Shown: positions 47,664-56,481, counted from the stretch's first letter. The stretch: DNA of 64,000 nt from JAKSPM01 sp964450645 (GCA_964450645.1 CAYVEB010000001.1:99640-163639); one strand, 5' to 3'. Program-made: numbers and translations. Notes: a model not told the origin generated them from the letters alone.

Positions 47664-49505
47664 TTGGAAACGCAATCGCAACTGTCGCGCCGGGAGAAAA
47701 CGCGGATGATTTTCCGCTATCTCCACGGGAATCTCGGCTATTTTGGCGTGGCGCTGTTATTTGCCTGTTTGGGGATGATTTTCAACGCGATGACGCCCCA
47801 GATCATCAAAATCACCGTGGACTCGATCCTGGGCGGCCAGCCCTCCCGGCTCCCCGGTTTTTTGGAGCGTTGGCTGGCCCTGAGCGCGCTGCGGCAAGAT
47901 CCCATCCGCGCCCTTTGGGTCGCGGCGGCGGCGGTGCTGGTCACGGCCGCGCTGCGCGGCCTGTGTACCTACGGCCAGCGGGTCAACCTGGCCAAAGGCT
48001 CCGAGGGCTTTGTCAAGGGGATCCGGGACGATCTGTTCCGCCACATCCAGTACCTCAGCTTCGCCTGGCACACCGACCATCCCACCGGCGATATGATCCA
48101 GCGCTGCACGTCGGACGTGGACGTGATCCGCAGCTTTGTGTGCAACCAGCTGGTAGAGGTGGTGCGGACGGTCTTTTTAATTGTCCTGTATATGGGCATC
48201 ATGCTGTCGATGAACCTCAAGCTGTCTTTGGTTTCTCTGGCGTTTATTCCCATTGTGGGCCTGTCCTCAGGGGTATTCTATAAGAAGATTTCCTACCGTT
48301 TCCAGGCTGCGGACGAGGCCGAGGGCGAGATGACCACCTGCGCCCAGGAGAATCTGACCGGCGTGCGCGTGGTGCGCGCCTTCGGGCGGGAGGCCTTCGA
48401 GGTCGAGCGGTTCAACCGCAAGAACGACCGTTTCTCCGATCTGTGGATTCATCTGGGCAAGCTGCTGTCGGTCTACTGGGCGTCCGGTACCCTTTTGACG
48501 TGCCTGCAGGTGATGGCGGTGATTCTGGTGGGCGTCGTCGTGACCGTCAACGGGGAAATCACGCTGGGAACCTTCCTGGCTTTCGTCACCTACAACAGCG
48601 CGCTCGCCTGGCCGGTGCGCTCGCTTGGCCGGGTGCTCTCGGACATGAGCAAGGCGGGCGTGTCCATGAACCGCGTGGGCTACATCCTTCAATCCCCGGA
48701 GGAGACTGACGATCCGGACGCCGAGGACGTGCCGCTTCGCGGCGACATCGTCTTCGACCACGTCACCTTCTCCTATGATGCGCAGCCGGTGCTCAAGGAC
48801 GTCAGCTTCACCGTCCCCGCCGGCAAGACCTTTGCCATTCTCGGCGGCACCGGCTCCGGCAAGAGTACCCTCGTCCACCTGCTGGACCGGCTGTACGACC
48901 TTGGCCCGGATCAGGGCCGCATCACCATCGGCGGCGTGGACATTCGAAAAATCCGCCGCAAAACCCTGCGCCGGCAAATCGGCCTGGTGCTGCAAGAGCC
49001 GTTTTTGTTCTCGCAGACCATCCGGGAAAACATCGCGGCCACCAACCCCGGCGCCTCCGAGGACGAGCTGCGGCAGATGGCGGAGATCGCCTGCGTGGAC
49101 GAGGCGATTACCGAATTTGCCGACGGCTATGACACGCTGGTGGGCGAACGGGGCGTCACGCTGTCCGGCGGGCAAAAGCAGCGCGTCGCCATCGCGCGGA
49201 TGCTGCTGCAGCGGGCGCCGGTGATGATCTTTGACGACTCCCTGTCCGCCGTGGACGCGGAGACGGACGCCAAAATCCGCGCGGCGCTGCGCGCGCACGT
49301 GGGCGGTGCGACCGTCCTGCTGATCTCCCACCGGGTGACAACCTTGATGCAGGCCGATCAAATTCTGATTCTTGACGGCGGCAGGGTGGCGGACATCGGT
49401 ACGCACGCGGAGCTGATCGCCCGTCCGGGCATCTACAAGGAGATCTACGACATCCAGATGAGCAGCGATGACCGCCGCTTGCTTGTGGAAGGAGGCGCGG
49501 AATAA
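47664..49505 (+). CDS. ABC exporter half-transporter, degenerate-Walker-B subunit
   Basis: This is a roughly 613-residue half-transporter: six membrane helices (about residues 25-310) then a nucleotide-binding domain. Walker A is GGTGSGKST, Q-loop LQEPFLFS, signature LSGGQKQ (canonical), and the H-loop is SHRVTT. Walker B reads MIFDDSLSAVD, so the usual catalytic Glu is Asp. With its partner, encoded one base downstream, it forms a heterodimeric exporter of the BmrCD/LmrCD/TM287-288 type, typically for drugs. The TTG at 47664 follows AGGGGG by 6 bases; an ATG at 47706 is the alternative. Confidence 0.9.
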   Translation: METQSQLSRREKTRMIFRYLHGNLGYFGVALLFACLGMIFNAMTPQIIKITVDSILGGQPSRLPGFLERWLALSALRQDPIRALWVAAAAVLVTAALRGLCTYGQRVNLAKGSEGFVKGIRDDLFRHIQYLSFAWHTDHPTGDMIQRCTSDVDVIRSFVCNQLVEVVRTVFLIVLYMGIMLSMNLKLSLVSLAFIPIVGLSSGVFYKKISYRFQAADEAEGEMTTCAQENLTGVRVVRAFGREAFEVERFNRKNDRFSDLWIHLGKLLSVYWASGTLLTCLQVMAVILVGVVVTVNGEITLGTFLAFVTYNSALAWPVRSLGRVLSDMSKAGVSMNRVGYILQSPEETDDPDAEDVPLRGDIVFDHVTFSYDAQPVLKDVSFTVPAGKTFAILGGTGSGKSTLVHLLDRLYDLGPDQGRITIGGVDIRKIRRKTLRRQIGLVLQEPFLFSQTIRENIAATNPGASEDELRQMAEIACVDEAITEFADGYDTLVGERGVTLSGGQKQRVAIARMLLQRAPVMIFDDSLSAVDAETDAKIRAALRAHVGGATVLLISHRVTTLMQADQILILDGGRVADIGTHAELIARPGIYKEIYDIQMSSDDRRLLVEGGAE

Positions 49506-51346
49506 TGGCCGCTTTTGACGAAAAAGAGTATACCAAATCCTTTGACCTGCGCATCTGGAAGCGCCTGATGCCGTTTCTGGCGCCCTACCGGTGGGCGTTT
49601 GTGGGCGTTCTGGTCTTCAACGGTCTTACGGCGCTGGTCGACGTAGTTCTGCCGCTGTTCCAGCAATACGCTATTTCGAGCTTTATCGAGCGGCTCACGC
49701 TGGATGGTCTGATTCCTTATGCGCTGTGTTACTTCGCGGCGGTACTTTTTCAAACGCTGTGCGTGGTGGGCTTTGGCCGTATCTCCATGAACATTGAAAT
49801 GAACGTGGGCCGCGATATGCGCCGGAAGCTGTTCCGGCATCTGCAGACGTTGTCGTTGTCGTTTTATAATGTAACGCCGGTGGGCTATATGCTCACCCGA
49901 CTGACCAGCGACACCAGCCGTATCGCCGGGATGATCGCTTGGAACCTGACCGACATTTTGTGGGCGCTGTTTTACGTGGCTGGGGCCTTCGTGGCCATGC
50001 TGCTGCTCAACTGGAAGCTGGCGCTGGTGATTTTGCTCATCGTCCCGGCCATCGCGGTGCTGACGGGCTATTTTCAAAACCGCATTCTCCACTGGAACCG
50101 TCGCGTACGCAAGATCAATTCCCAGATCACCGGCGCGTTCAACGAGGGGATCACCGGCGCCAAGACGGCGAAGACGCTGGGCATCGAGGAGCAAAGCGCC
50201 GCCAGTTTCCGCGCCTTGACCAGCTCCATGCACGAGGCCGGGGTGCGCGCGGCGCGGCTGAACGCGGTGTACATTCCGCTGGTGCTGTTTTTGTCGTCGA
50301 TGACGGTCGCCATCGTGCTGCTGCGCGGCGGCTACATGGTGACGGATCAGGTGCTGGAAATCGCGACCCTCTCCACTTTTACCATCTACGCCGTGGGCAT
50401 CTTCGAGCCGATTCAGATGACGGCGGCCGATATTGCCGAGTTCATCTCCTTGCAGGCGTCCATCGAGCGGGTGACCGGTCTTCTGGAGCAGACGCCGCAG
50501 GTGGCCGATACCCCGGAGGTTGAGGCCAAATACGGGGACGTCTTCGAGGCAAAGCCGGAAAATTGGGAGCCGCTGCGCGGCAGCATTGAATTTCGCGACG
50601 TGACCTTTCGCTATCCCGACGGCGGCGAGGACGTACTGAGCCATTTCTCCCTGCGCATTCCGGCGGGGACGACGGTGGCCATCGTCGGGGAGACCGGCGC
50701 GGGCAAAAGCACCCTGGTAAACCTGGCCTGCCGTTTCTTTGAGCCGACCAGCGGCCAAATTTTAATCGACGGCAAGGACTACCGCGAGCGCAGTTTGCTC
50801 TGGCTCCATTCCAACATTGGCTATGTGCTGCAAAATCCCCATCTGTTCTCCGGCACTGTGCGGGAGAACATCCGCTACGGCCGCCTGGACGCGACGGACG
50901 AGGAGGTGGAGGCCGCCGCGCGCGCCGTCTGTGCGGACACCGTGGTGGCAAAGCTCGAACAGGGCTGGGACAGCGACGTGGGCGAGTGCGGCGACCGCCT
51001 GTCCACCGGAGAAAAACAGCTGATTTCCTTTGCCCGCGCGGTGCTGGCAAATCCGCGCATCTTCGTTCTCGACGAGGCGACCTCCTCCATCGACACCCAG
51101 ACCGAGCAGTTGATTCAGCAGGCCATCGACCATCTTCTCCGGGACCGCACGTCTTTCCTGATCGCCCACCGGCTTTCGACCATCCGTAAGGCGGATCTGA
51201 TTCTGGTGGTGCGCGACGGCAAAATCATCGAGCAGGGCAAGCACATGGAACTGCTGAAAAAGCACGGCTATTACCACGAGCTGTACAGCAAGCAGTTTGC
51301 GGAGGAAAACGCCGCCAAGCTCCTCATACAGGCGCGAATGCCGTGA
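49505..51346 (+). CDS. ABC exporter half-transporter, canonical-Walker-B subunit
   Basis: This 613-residue partner subunit has six membrane helices (about 20-320) and an ATPase domain. Walker A is GETGAGKST, Walker B FVLDEATSSID with the catalytic Glu, and the H-loop is AHRLST. Its signature motif is LSTGEKQ instead of LSGGQ. The heterodimer therefore has one complete site (this Walker A/B with the partner's LSGGQ) and one degenerate site (partner's Asp with this LSTGE). Start and upstream stop overlap by one base (TAATG). Two hairpins follow the stop. Confidence 0.92.
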   Translation: MAAFDEKEYTKSFDLRIWKRLMPFLAPYRWAFVGVLVFNGLTALVDVVLPLFQQYAISSFIERLTLDGLIPYALCYFAAVLFQTLCVVGFGRISMNIEMNVGRDMRRKLFRHLQTLSLSFYNVTPVGYMLTRLTSDTSRIAGMIAWNLTDILWALFYVAGAFVAMLLLNWKLALVILLIVPAIAVLTGYFQNRILHWNRRVRKINSQITGAFNEGITGAKTAKTLGIEEQSAASFRALTSSMHEAGVRAARLNAVYIPLVLFLSSMTVAIVLLRGGYMVTDQVLEIATLSTFTIYAVGIFEPIQMTAADIAEFISLQASIERVTGLLEQTPQVADTPEVEAKYGDVFEAKPENWEPLRGSIEFRDVTFRYPDGGEDVLSHFSLRIPAGTTVAIVGETGAGKSTLVNLACRFFEPTSGQILIDGKDYRERSLLWLHSNIGYVLQNPHLFSGTVRENIRYGRLDATDEEVEAAARAVCADTVVAKLEQGWDSDVGECGDRLSTGEKQLISFARAVLANPRIFVLDEATSSIDTQTEQLIQQAIDHLLRDRTSFLIAHRLSTIRKADLILVVRDGKIIEQGKHMELLKKHGYYHELYSKQFAEENAAKLLIQARMP

Positions 51347-51404
51347 AGACACGCAAGCGTGTCTTCCCTGGCAGCGCACGACGCCGGCCGTTGAAACGGC
51401 CGGC
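51345..51404 (+). repeat. Two perfect 10-bp hairpins after the exporter operon
   Basis: GAAGACACGC-AA-GCGTGTCTTC (51345-51366, overlapping the stop codon) and GCCGGCCGTT-GA-AACGGCCGGC (51383-51404). Neither has a U-tract; they may protect the 3' end of the mRNA. Confidence 0.7.
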
Positions 51405-51543
51405 GCACACGTTTGCAAGCGGAGTACACAGCGCGTTGCAAAATAGTACACGAAACAAAAGCACCAGCGAATTCCAATAAAGAGCCTGGCTGATGCCTTT
51501 GTTTCAGTGAGCGTCGGCAAATCGCTCGCCAGGTAAAAATCGC

Positions 51544-51585
51544 GGCCCAATTGTCTCCCGGCGGGAAGCAATCGGGCCGTTTTTT
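51544..51585. terminator. Bidirectional terminator between exporter and chromate-transporter genes
   Basis: GGCCCAATTG (51544-51553) pairs with CAATCGGGCC (51569-51578) with one mismatch, enclosing a smaller CCCG/CGGG stem. TTTTTT follows on the plus strand and GCGATTTTTA on the minus strand. Confidence 0.8.
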
Positions 51586-52148
51586 CATATGCCGTAGACG
51601 CACATGCCGAACACAGCGGACAGGACGATCAGCGCGATGGGGGAAACCTTCTTTTTGAAAATAAACCTCGCGCCAAACACGATCGCGATGAGGGCAAGCG
51701 TCAGAAGAATGGTCCTCCAGTCGATCGCGGCGCCGCTTGTAATTCCAAGGGCGTTGTTCAGAATCATAAACGCGCCGGTCGCCAAAACAAAGCCGGTCAC
51801 GCAAGGCTTTAATCCATAGAGCACCGCCTGCACATATGGATTCGTCAGCAGATTCTTTAAAATCACCATCACAATCAGGATGATTACAAATGCCGGCAAA
51901 ATCACCGCGAACGTCGCCAGCGCCGCGCCGATGATCCCGGCCTGGCTGCTGCCCACATAGGTGGCAAGGTTAACCGTGATGGGGCCGGGCGTACTCTCGC
52001 TGACCGCGATCATATACGACAGCGCCTCGTCGCTCAGCCATCCATAGTCCAGAGCCACCTCGCGGATCAGCGGAATCGCGCCGTAACCGCCGCCAAAGGC
52101 AAAGCATCCGACGCGCAAAAATCCAAGAAACAAATCCAGATAAATCAT
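51585..52148 (-). CDS. Chromate transporter-type membrane protein (second half)
   Basis: This 187-residue half-size CHR-family protein has the FLRVGCFAFGGGYGAIPLIREVAL and SESTPGPITVNLATYVG motifs of ChrA with about five membrane helices. It overlaps its partner by 4 bases, so the pair makes the two halves that are fused in proteobacterial ChrA. The substrate may be chromate/sulfate or another anion; the name is by family only. Confidence 0.88.
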   Translation of the reverse strand: MIYLDLFLGFLRVGCFAFGGGYGAIPLIREVALDYGWLSDEALSYMIAVSESTPGPITVNLATYVGSSQAGIIGAALATFAVILPAFVIILIVMVILKNLLTNPYVQAVLYGLKPCVTGFVLATGAFMILNNALGITSGAAIDWRTILLTLALIAIVFGARFIFKKKVSPIALIVLSAVFGMCVYGI

Positions 52149-52714
52149 TTTCCGGCGCCGCCTTTGTGTTTTTTTACCAGGAAAACGACCAGACTCACCG
52201 CCGCGGCGATCAGCATCAGCGCAATGTTGGAAAAGTTCCAGGAGAAGATATTGATCAGAAGCATCGCCGCCGTCGAGCAGACGGCAATTATGATGGGCAG
52301 CGGCTGCTTTTGCATCTTCTTGGCCATGGTGATACCCGCGTCCAGGATCAAAATTCCGACGGCGATCTTGATGCCCCGGAAGGCGTTTGCGACGACGGTG
52401 ATCTGCAGGAAGTTGTCCAAAAACATGGAGATGGTATAGATCACAAGGAACGATGGCAGCAGCATCCCAAGCGTGGCGACGATCGAGCCGAGAAACCCGG
52501 CCATTTTGTATCCCACAAACGTGGAGCAGTTGATCGCAATCGGCCCCGGAGTGGACTCAGCGATCACCGTTACATTCATCATTTCATCGTGGGTGATCCA
52601 CTTTTTTCGCTCCACGCAGATGTCTTCGATCATGGGAATCATGGCGTAGCCGCCGCCAAACGTAAAGAATCCGATTCTGGCGAACGTCAAAAATAAATCC
52701 AGAAATATACGCAT
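52145..52714 (-). CDS. Chromate transporter-type membrane protein (first half)
   Basis: This 189-residue half-size CHR protein has FLTFARIGFFTFGGGYAMIPMIEDI and AESTPGPIAINCSTFVG motifs, paralogous to the following gene. About five membrane helices and a short Lys-rich tail are visible. Translation of the next gene is coupled through the ATGA overlap. GGAGAGG lies before the ATG. Confidence 0.88.
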   Translation of the reverse strand: MRIFLDLFLTFARIGFFTFGGGYAMIPMIEDICVERKKWITHDEMMNVTVIAESTPGPIAINCSTFVGYKMAGFLGSIVATLGMLLPSFLVIYTISMFLDNFLQITVVANAFRGIKIAVGILILDAGITMAKKMQKQPLPIIIAVCSTAAMLLINIFSWNFSNIALMLIAAAVSLVVFLVKKHKGGAGK

Positions 52715-52896
52715 TGTCCTCTCCTTTCCGGGCTTTGCCTGGAAATTTGCTTTTCATTATATGCGAAGCGCACGTGGAAGTCAAGCTTTTCCCGCAACTT
52801 TCAAGCATCCGGAGGCGCGGATAAGCACGCGCGCGATTCGGCGCACGATTTCGGATCAAAAAATTTTGAAAATTTGCACAAAGTTTTCATATTAAA

Positions 52897-52919
52897 AACA
52901 ATATTCTTAGAATATTGTT
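52897..52919 (+). promoter_or_regulatory. Palindromic operator over the SDR promoter
   Basis: AACAATATTC-TTA-GAATATTGTT is a perfect 10-bp-arm palindrome (52897-52919) whose right end overlaps the -35 box beginning at 52918, the position expected of a repressor site. The regulator is unknown. Confidence 0.65.
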
Positions 52920-52945
52920 GACAATGGTTTTTTTTGCTGTATAAT
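52918..52945 (+). promoter_or_regulatory. Promoter of the short-chain dehydrogenase gene
   Basis: TTGACA (52918-52923) and TATAAT (52940-52945) are 16 bases apart, giving a leader of about 65 bases. Confidence 0.85.
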
Positions 52946-53014
52946 AGAAATATATCTTTCCTTGTGAAACGCACCGAAAGACAGATTGTATAAAATTAAA
53001 TGGAGGGTCAACTA

Positions 53015-53845
53015 ATGAAGTACACAATTGAGTCCCTGTATGGAATCAAGGACAAAGTGATCGTTGTTACCGGCGGCACCGGCGGTATGGGCAGCTTCTT
53101 CAGCAAGGCGTTTGTGGAACTGGGCGCGAAGGTTGCGGTTCTGGACGTGAACCAGGAAAAGATTGACGCGCAGGTTGAAGAAATCAAGGCGGAAAATCCC
53201 GGTGCGGACATCATCGGTCTGACTGTGGACATTGCCAACGAAGAGTCTGTCGCAACTGTCTTTGAAAAGATCTACAACCACTTTGGTTCCATCTGGGGCC
53301 TGATCAACTTTGCGGGCATCACCTATGTGGAAAATTTGCGTAATTTGGACGTTGACCGTTGGCAGCGTGTCATGGACATCAACGCCAGAGGCACCCTGCT
53401 GGCTGACAAATACGCAGCCAAATATATGTTTAAGAACAAGGCCGGCCGTATCCTGAACGTCAGCTCTCCGGCCGCCATCACCGGCAAGCCCGGCTATACG
53501 CCCTACACCGCCAGCAAGGGCGCTGTGGACGGCATCACCAGAGTTCTGGCCATCGAATGGGGCCGCCGGAACATCACCGTCAACGCGCTGTATCCGCTGG
53601 GCATCGTTTCCGTTATGACGAAGGAACAGTGGGGCGACCGCATCGATGAATTCGTGCAGATGATGCAGAAGAGCAACATCCAGGGCAAGGTTCCGCAGGT
53701 GGAATATATGCTGGGCCTGGTTGTCTTCATCTTCTCGGAAAGCTCCCACTATATCAACGGCCAGTTCCTCAAGACCGACGGCGGCGCCAGCGCCGGCTTC
53801 TACAACGACTATTTCCCGCAGGATAACTACGAAGACGAGGAATAA
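53015..53845 (+). CDS. Short-chain dehydrogenase/reductase (SDR family)
   Basis: This 276-residue NAD(P)-dependent oxidoreductase is a classical SDR. The cofactor motif is VVTGGTGGMGSFFSKAF; an Asp after the second strand (VAVLDVNQ) favours NAD(H). The catalytic set is NFAG, Ser in NVSSPAAITG, and YTASK. A C-terminal acidic tail YFPQDNYEDEE is unusual. The substrate is not evident. The ATG at 53015 has GGAGGG 7 bases upstream. Codon use is strongly biased to a small set (ctg, aag, gaa, ggc), suggesting high expression, and the operator suggests induction. Confidence 0.9.
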   Translation: MKYTIESLYGIKDKVIVVTGGTGGMGSFFSKAFVELGAKVAVLDVNQEKIDAQVEEIKAENPGADIIGLTVDIANEESVATVFEKIYNHFGSIWGLINFAGITYVENLRNLDVDRWQRVMDINARGTLLADKYAAKYMFKNKAGRILNVSSPAAITGKPGYTPYTASKGAVDGITRVLAIEWGRRNITVNALYPLGIVSVMTKEQWGDRIDEFVQMMQKSNIQGKVPQVEYMLGLVVFIFSESSHYINGQFLKTDGGASAGFYNDYFPQDNYEDEE

Positions 53846-53910
53846 TCTTGCCGTCGCGTAAAAGCAACTTTGATCTGAATACGCTATAGTGAAAAGGGCT
53901 CGTGAAAAGC

Positions 53911-53956
53911 TGACGCCGAGGGCTGCAAAAGCAGTACCCTCGGCGTCGTGTCGTTT
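53911..53956 (+). terminator. Terminator of the SDR gene
   Basis: GACGCCGAGGG (53911-53921) and CCCTCGGCGTC (53936-53946) form an 11-bp stem with an inner CTGC/GCAG pair, followed by GTGTCGTTTT. Confidence 0.85.
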
Positions 53957-54361
53957 TGTAATTCCGGCGTTACTTTGAAAAGAACAATAAATATTCGTCA
54001 CCCATTTTATTTCCGCTTGTGTTTTGCCCGTGTCTAACAGCGTTGGTCAAATGACGGAATCCTGCTTAAACCGCATATCTCTCAGGAATAGCATTGAGAT
54101 CAATTTTCTCACCAGGAGAAGCAGGGTTGCCTGCCATCAAAACATAAAACAGCCTGGGTTAAGAACTCTATCGCTTTCAACAAAACACATTTTGTAATCA
54201 TCAGGAAAACGACTACAATTTTTGAAGAATTCCATAAGTAGCCAAGTACCAACGATTGACAGGTCACTTTTTGTGCAGATCCATAACTGAGCGCCGGTTT
54301 TGGCAGCAGCTGTACCAAAGCCGGCGCTTATCCTGTTTACAAATCCATACCGCGCGGGGGC
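53957..54361. other. Gene-free, AT-rich interval with coding-like scraps
   Basis: About 400 bases with markedly lower GC and no ribosome-binding site. On the minus strand one frame reads AGNPASPGEKIDLNAIPERY before a stop, and another contains a 69-codon open frame (54109-54318) with no start signal. I recognise no family. It looks like worn-out sequence, possibly from an element. Confidence 0.35.
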
Positions 54362-55333
54362 CTACTGCCCGGATTCTCCCTTTCCCGGCGCGGCGGCTGT
54401 GCTCTGGGTATTGTTCGCGGTGTCGTCGGTCCCGGCGTTGCCGAAGTCAAACACCGGCACCATCCCATTCTCGCCGGACATAAACCGCGGCAGTTCCCCG
54501 TTCCAGTTCTGGGCATAGATATACGAGATCAGCGTGTCTGTCAGAGAGTCGGCCAGCTTCTGGTTGGCCTCCGCCTCGGCTCTGGCCCGCGCCTGTACCT
54601 CGTACGCGTCGGCGTCCGCCTCTACCTTCTTCACCTGGGCGGCCGCTTCGGCCTCGATCACCTTTTGTTCGGCCTCCGTTTCCGCGCGCAGCTTGTTTTG
54701 CTGGGCTACTTGCTTTTCCTCCACCGCGTTGGTAAAGGCGTCTGTAAAGTCCATGTTCTCAATCGACGTGCTGACCACCTCAATGTTATACCGAATCAGC
54801 TTCTCCGCCAGATCGCTCTCGATGGCCGCCGCCAGATCGCTGCGCTGGCCTACCAGGTTCTCGGCCGTATAACGGGCGGTTACAACCTTCACCGACTCTG
54901 CCACGCTCGGCATGATGACGGTGTTGTAATAGTCCGTGCCGATGGAGCTGTAGATCGTCATCGCGTCCGATTTTTTAATCTGGTAGTTGATGGTGTACGT
55001 CAAGGCGACCTCCTGGATGTCTGAGGAAAAGCAGGACAGATCTACCGTCTGCTTCTGAACGCGGTTGTCCATCTTGACCACCTCCTGCCAGGGCAGAGTG
55101 AAGTGGATTCCGGAGTCCAGCGTGTAGTTCTCCACGCGGCCGAACGTGGTCACAACGCCCGTATGCCCCGTGGGCACCGAGTTGACGCACGAAAGCGTCA
55201 GCAACGCCGCGCACAGCACCACGCCGCCGGCGAATCCGCCCGCCATCAGCAGCTTTTGCTTGTAGTACCGGCCGATAAGCCCAATCACCACGCCGGCAAT
55301 CAGAAAAATAAGACTTGCCACAAAAAATGTCAT
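54362..55333 (-). CDS. SPFH/Band 7 (prohibitin-like) membrane protein
   Basis: This 323-residue protein has two N-terminal membrane helices (residues 2-20 and 28-48) followed by an SPFH domain (VPTGHTGVVTTFGRVENYTLDSGIHF onward). An Ala/Glu-rich coiled coil (about 225-285, EEKQVAQQNKLRAETEAEQK onward) and an acidic low-complexity tail complete it. Prohibitin-like SPFH proteins form large membrane rings. The gene is 38 bases after the NTPase/CYTH gene on the same strand and is probably cotranscribed. Confidence 0.9.
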   Translation of the reverse strand: MTFFVASLIFLIAGVVIGLIGRYYKQKLLMAGGFAGGVVLCAALLTLSCVNSVPTGHTGVVTTFGRVENYTLDSGIHFTLPWQEVVKMDNRVQKQTVDLSCFSSDIQEVALTYTINYQIKKSDAMTIYSSIGTDYYNTVIMPSVAESVKVVTARYTAENLVGQRSDLAAAIESDLAEKLIRYNIEVVSTSIENMDFTDAFTNAVEEKQVAQQNKLRAETEAEQKVIEAEAAAQVKKVEADADAYEVQARARAEAEANQKLADSLTDTLISYIYAQNWNGELPRFMSGENGMVPVFDFGNAGTDDTANNTQSTAAAPGKGESGQ

Positions 55334-55371
55334 AATTGCTCCTCCTCAGGTGTTTTTCGGCCCGGCACGCG

Positions 55372-56481
55372 CTAGAGCGTCTGCAGCTGGGCCAGTTGAC
55401 GGTTCTTGTAATTTTTGTTGTTGGTCACATCCATGATCAGCCTGATCCCCGGCGGCAGCGCGATGGGCGTCTCAGGAGAGGGAACCTTGACCTCCATCAG
55501 CGCCTTGGTTGTGGAAAAAGGATAGATGTCGATCAGGAAATTCTGGCTTTTGTAGGGAATGCAATAGCGGGTCTTAACAACCGGGCAAAGCTGGGTGTCG
55601 CGCTCCATTAAGTACTTGATATAGTGTTTCTCCGAGATGGGCTTTTCCGTTTCCCAGCGCTCCAGCTCCGACTTGTTGCGCTTTTCCGTGTAGAAATACA
55701 GGTGCTCCGAGCCGGCAGACTGCAGACGGACGATCCGCTCCACCTGCGGGTTGGTCGGCCGGAGATAGGTCTGCATCAGCTTAAAGGAAACGGGCTGGTA
55801 TTCGCGCTTAAGCGCCTCCAGATCGGGCATCTCGATGAGATATTTGTGGATCGTGGTCAGAGGCCCCGGCCCGCCGACCAGACGGTAGATCGCCTGGATG
55901 GCGCGGGTGATCTTGTCTTCAAAGTCCACGGCGTTGTCGATCACGGTCAGGTTGTGGTGCCCGCTCCAGGCGCGCAGCGTGCGGTCGTCCATCTCCCGGG
56001 CGTATTCCAGGCTCTCCGTCCTGGCGGCGTTGCCGAAGTTATAGGCAAATTCCGCGCCCTTGGCGCAGGTGATCAGGTGGAGTACCGCGTCGTAGCTGGC
56101 CAGGACATCCGCCTCGGTCCTGCCAAATTTGGCGAGGGTGGAGGCGAATTCCTCGTCGGTGATGTAGGCCTTGTCGTCCAGCAAAGCCCGGTCGTAGACA
56201 ATCAGGACATTTTCCTCCGGGACCATCTTGGCGGCCTTCAGCGCAAGCTGTTCCTTGTGGAGCTGGTCAGAAATGACAAAATCCTGAAATTCCAGCATCG
56301 ACACGCAGTTGCCAAAGGGCTTGATGCCAAAGCCGGTGATTAGTTCCGTTGCGCTCTCCGGTACGGTGATGACCCTCCAGCCGTCGTCCTGCTTAAATTC
56401 CTTCAGGATGCGGCTGATCAGTGTTGTTTTTCCGGCGGCCGGGCCGCCGGTCAACACGATGCGGACGATTTTCTTCGCCAT
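55372..56481 (-). CDS. P-loop NTPase fused to a CYTH-like domain (TRL14-like)
   Basis: This 369-residue protein of unknown function has a NadR/AAA_28-like P-loop NTPase (Walker A VLTGGPAAGKTTLISRI; VLIVYDRALLDDKAYI with the Walker B Asp). It continues into a C-terminal CYTH/triphosphatase-like domain (HKYLIEMPD as first strand, VERIVRLQ, RNKSELERWETEKPIS, ALMEVKVPS). This combination resembles the eukaryotic TRPL translocation-defect protein 14 family, which is also scattered through bacteria. The ATG at 56481 has AAGGGG 8 bases upstream. Confidence 0.75.
   Translation of the reverse strand: MAKKIVRIVLTGGPAAGKTTLISRILKEFKQDDGWRVITVPESATELITGFGIKPFGNCVSMLEFQDFVISDQLHKEQLALKAAKMVPEENVLIVYDRALLDDKAYITDEEFASTLAKFGRTEADVLASYDAVLHLITCAKGAEFAYNFGNAARTESLEYAREMDDRTLRAWSGHHNLTVIDNAVDFEDKITRAIQAIYRLVGGPGPLTTIHKYLIEMPDLEALKREYQPVSFKLMQTYLRPTNPQVERIVRLQSAGSEHLYFYTEKRNKSELERWETEKPISEKHYIKYLMERDTQLCPVVKTRYCIPYKSQNFLIDIYPFSTTKALMEVKVPSPETPIALPPGIRLIMDVTNNKNYKNRQLAQLQTL

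Noticed and set aside
54109..54318. 69-codon minus-strand frame in the gap before the SPFH gene
   Set aside because: No ribosome site, no recognisable family and low-GC worn sequence; kept only as part of the gene-free interval.
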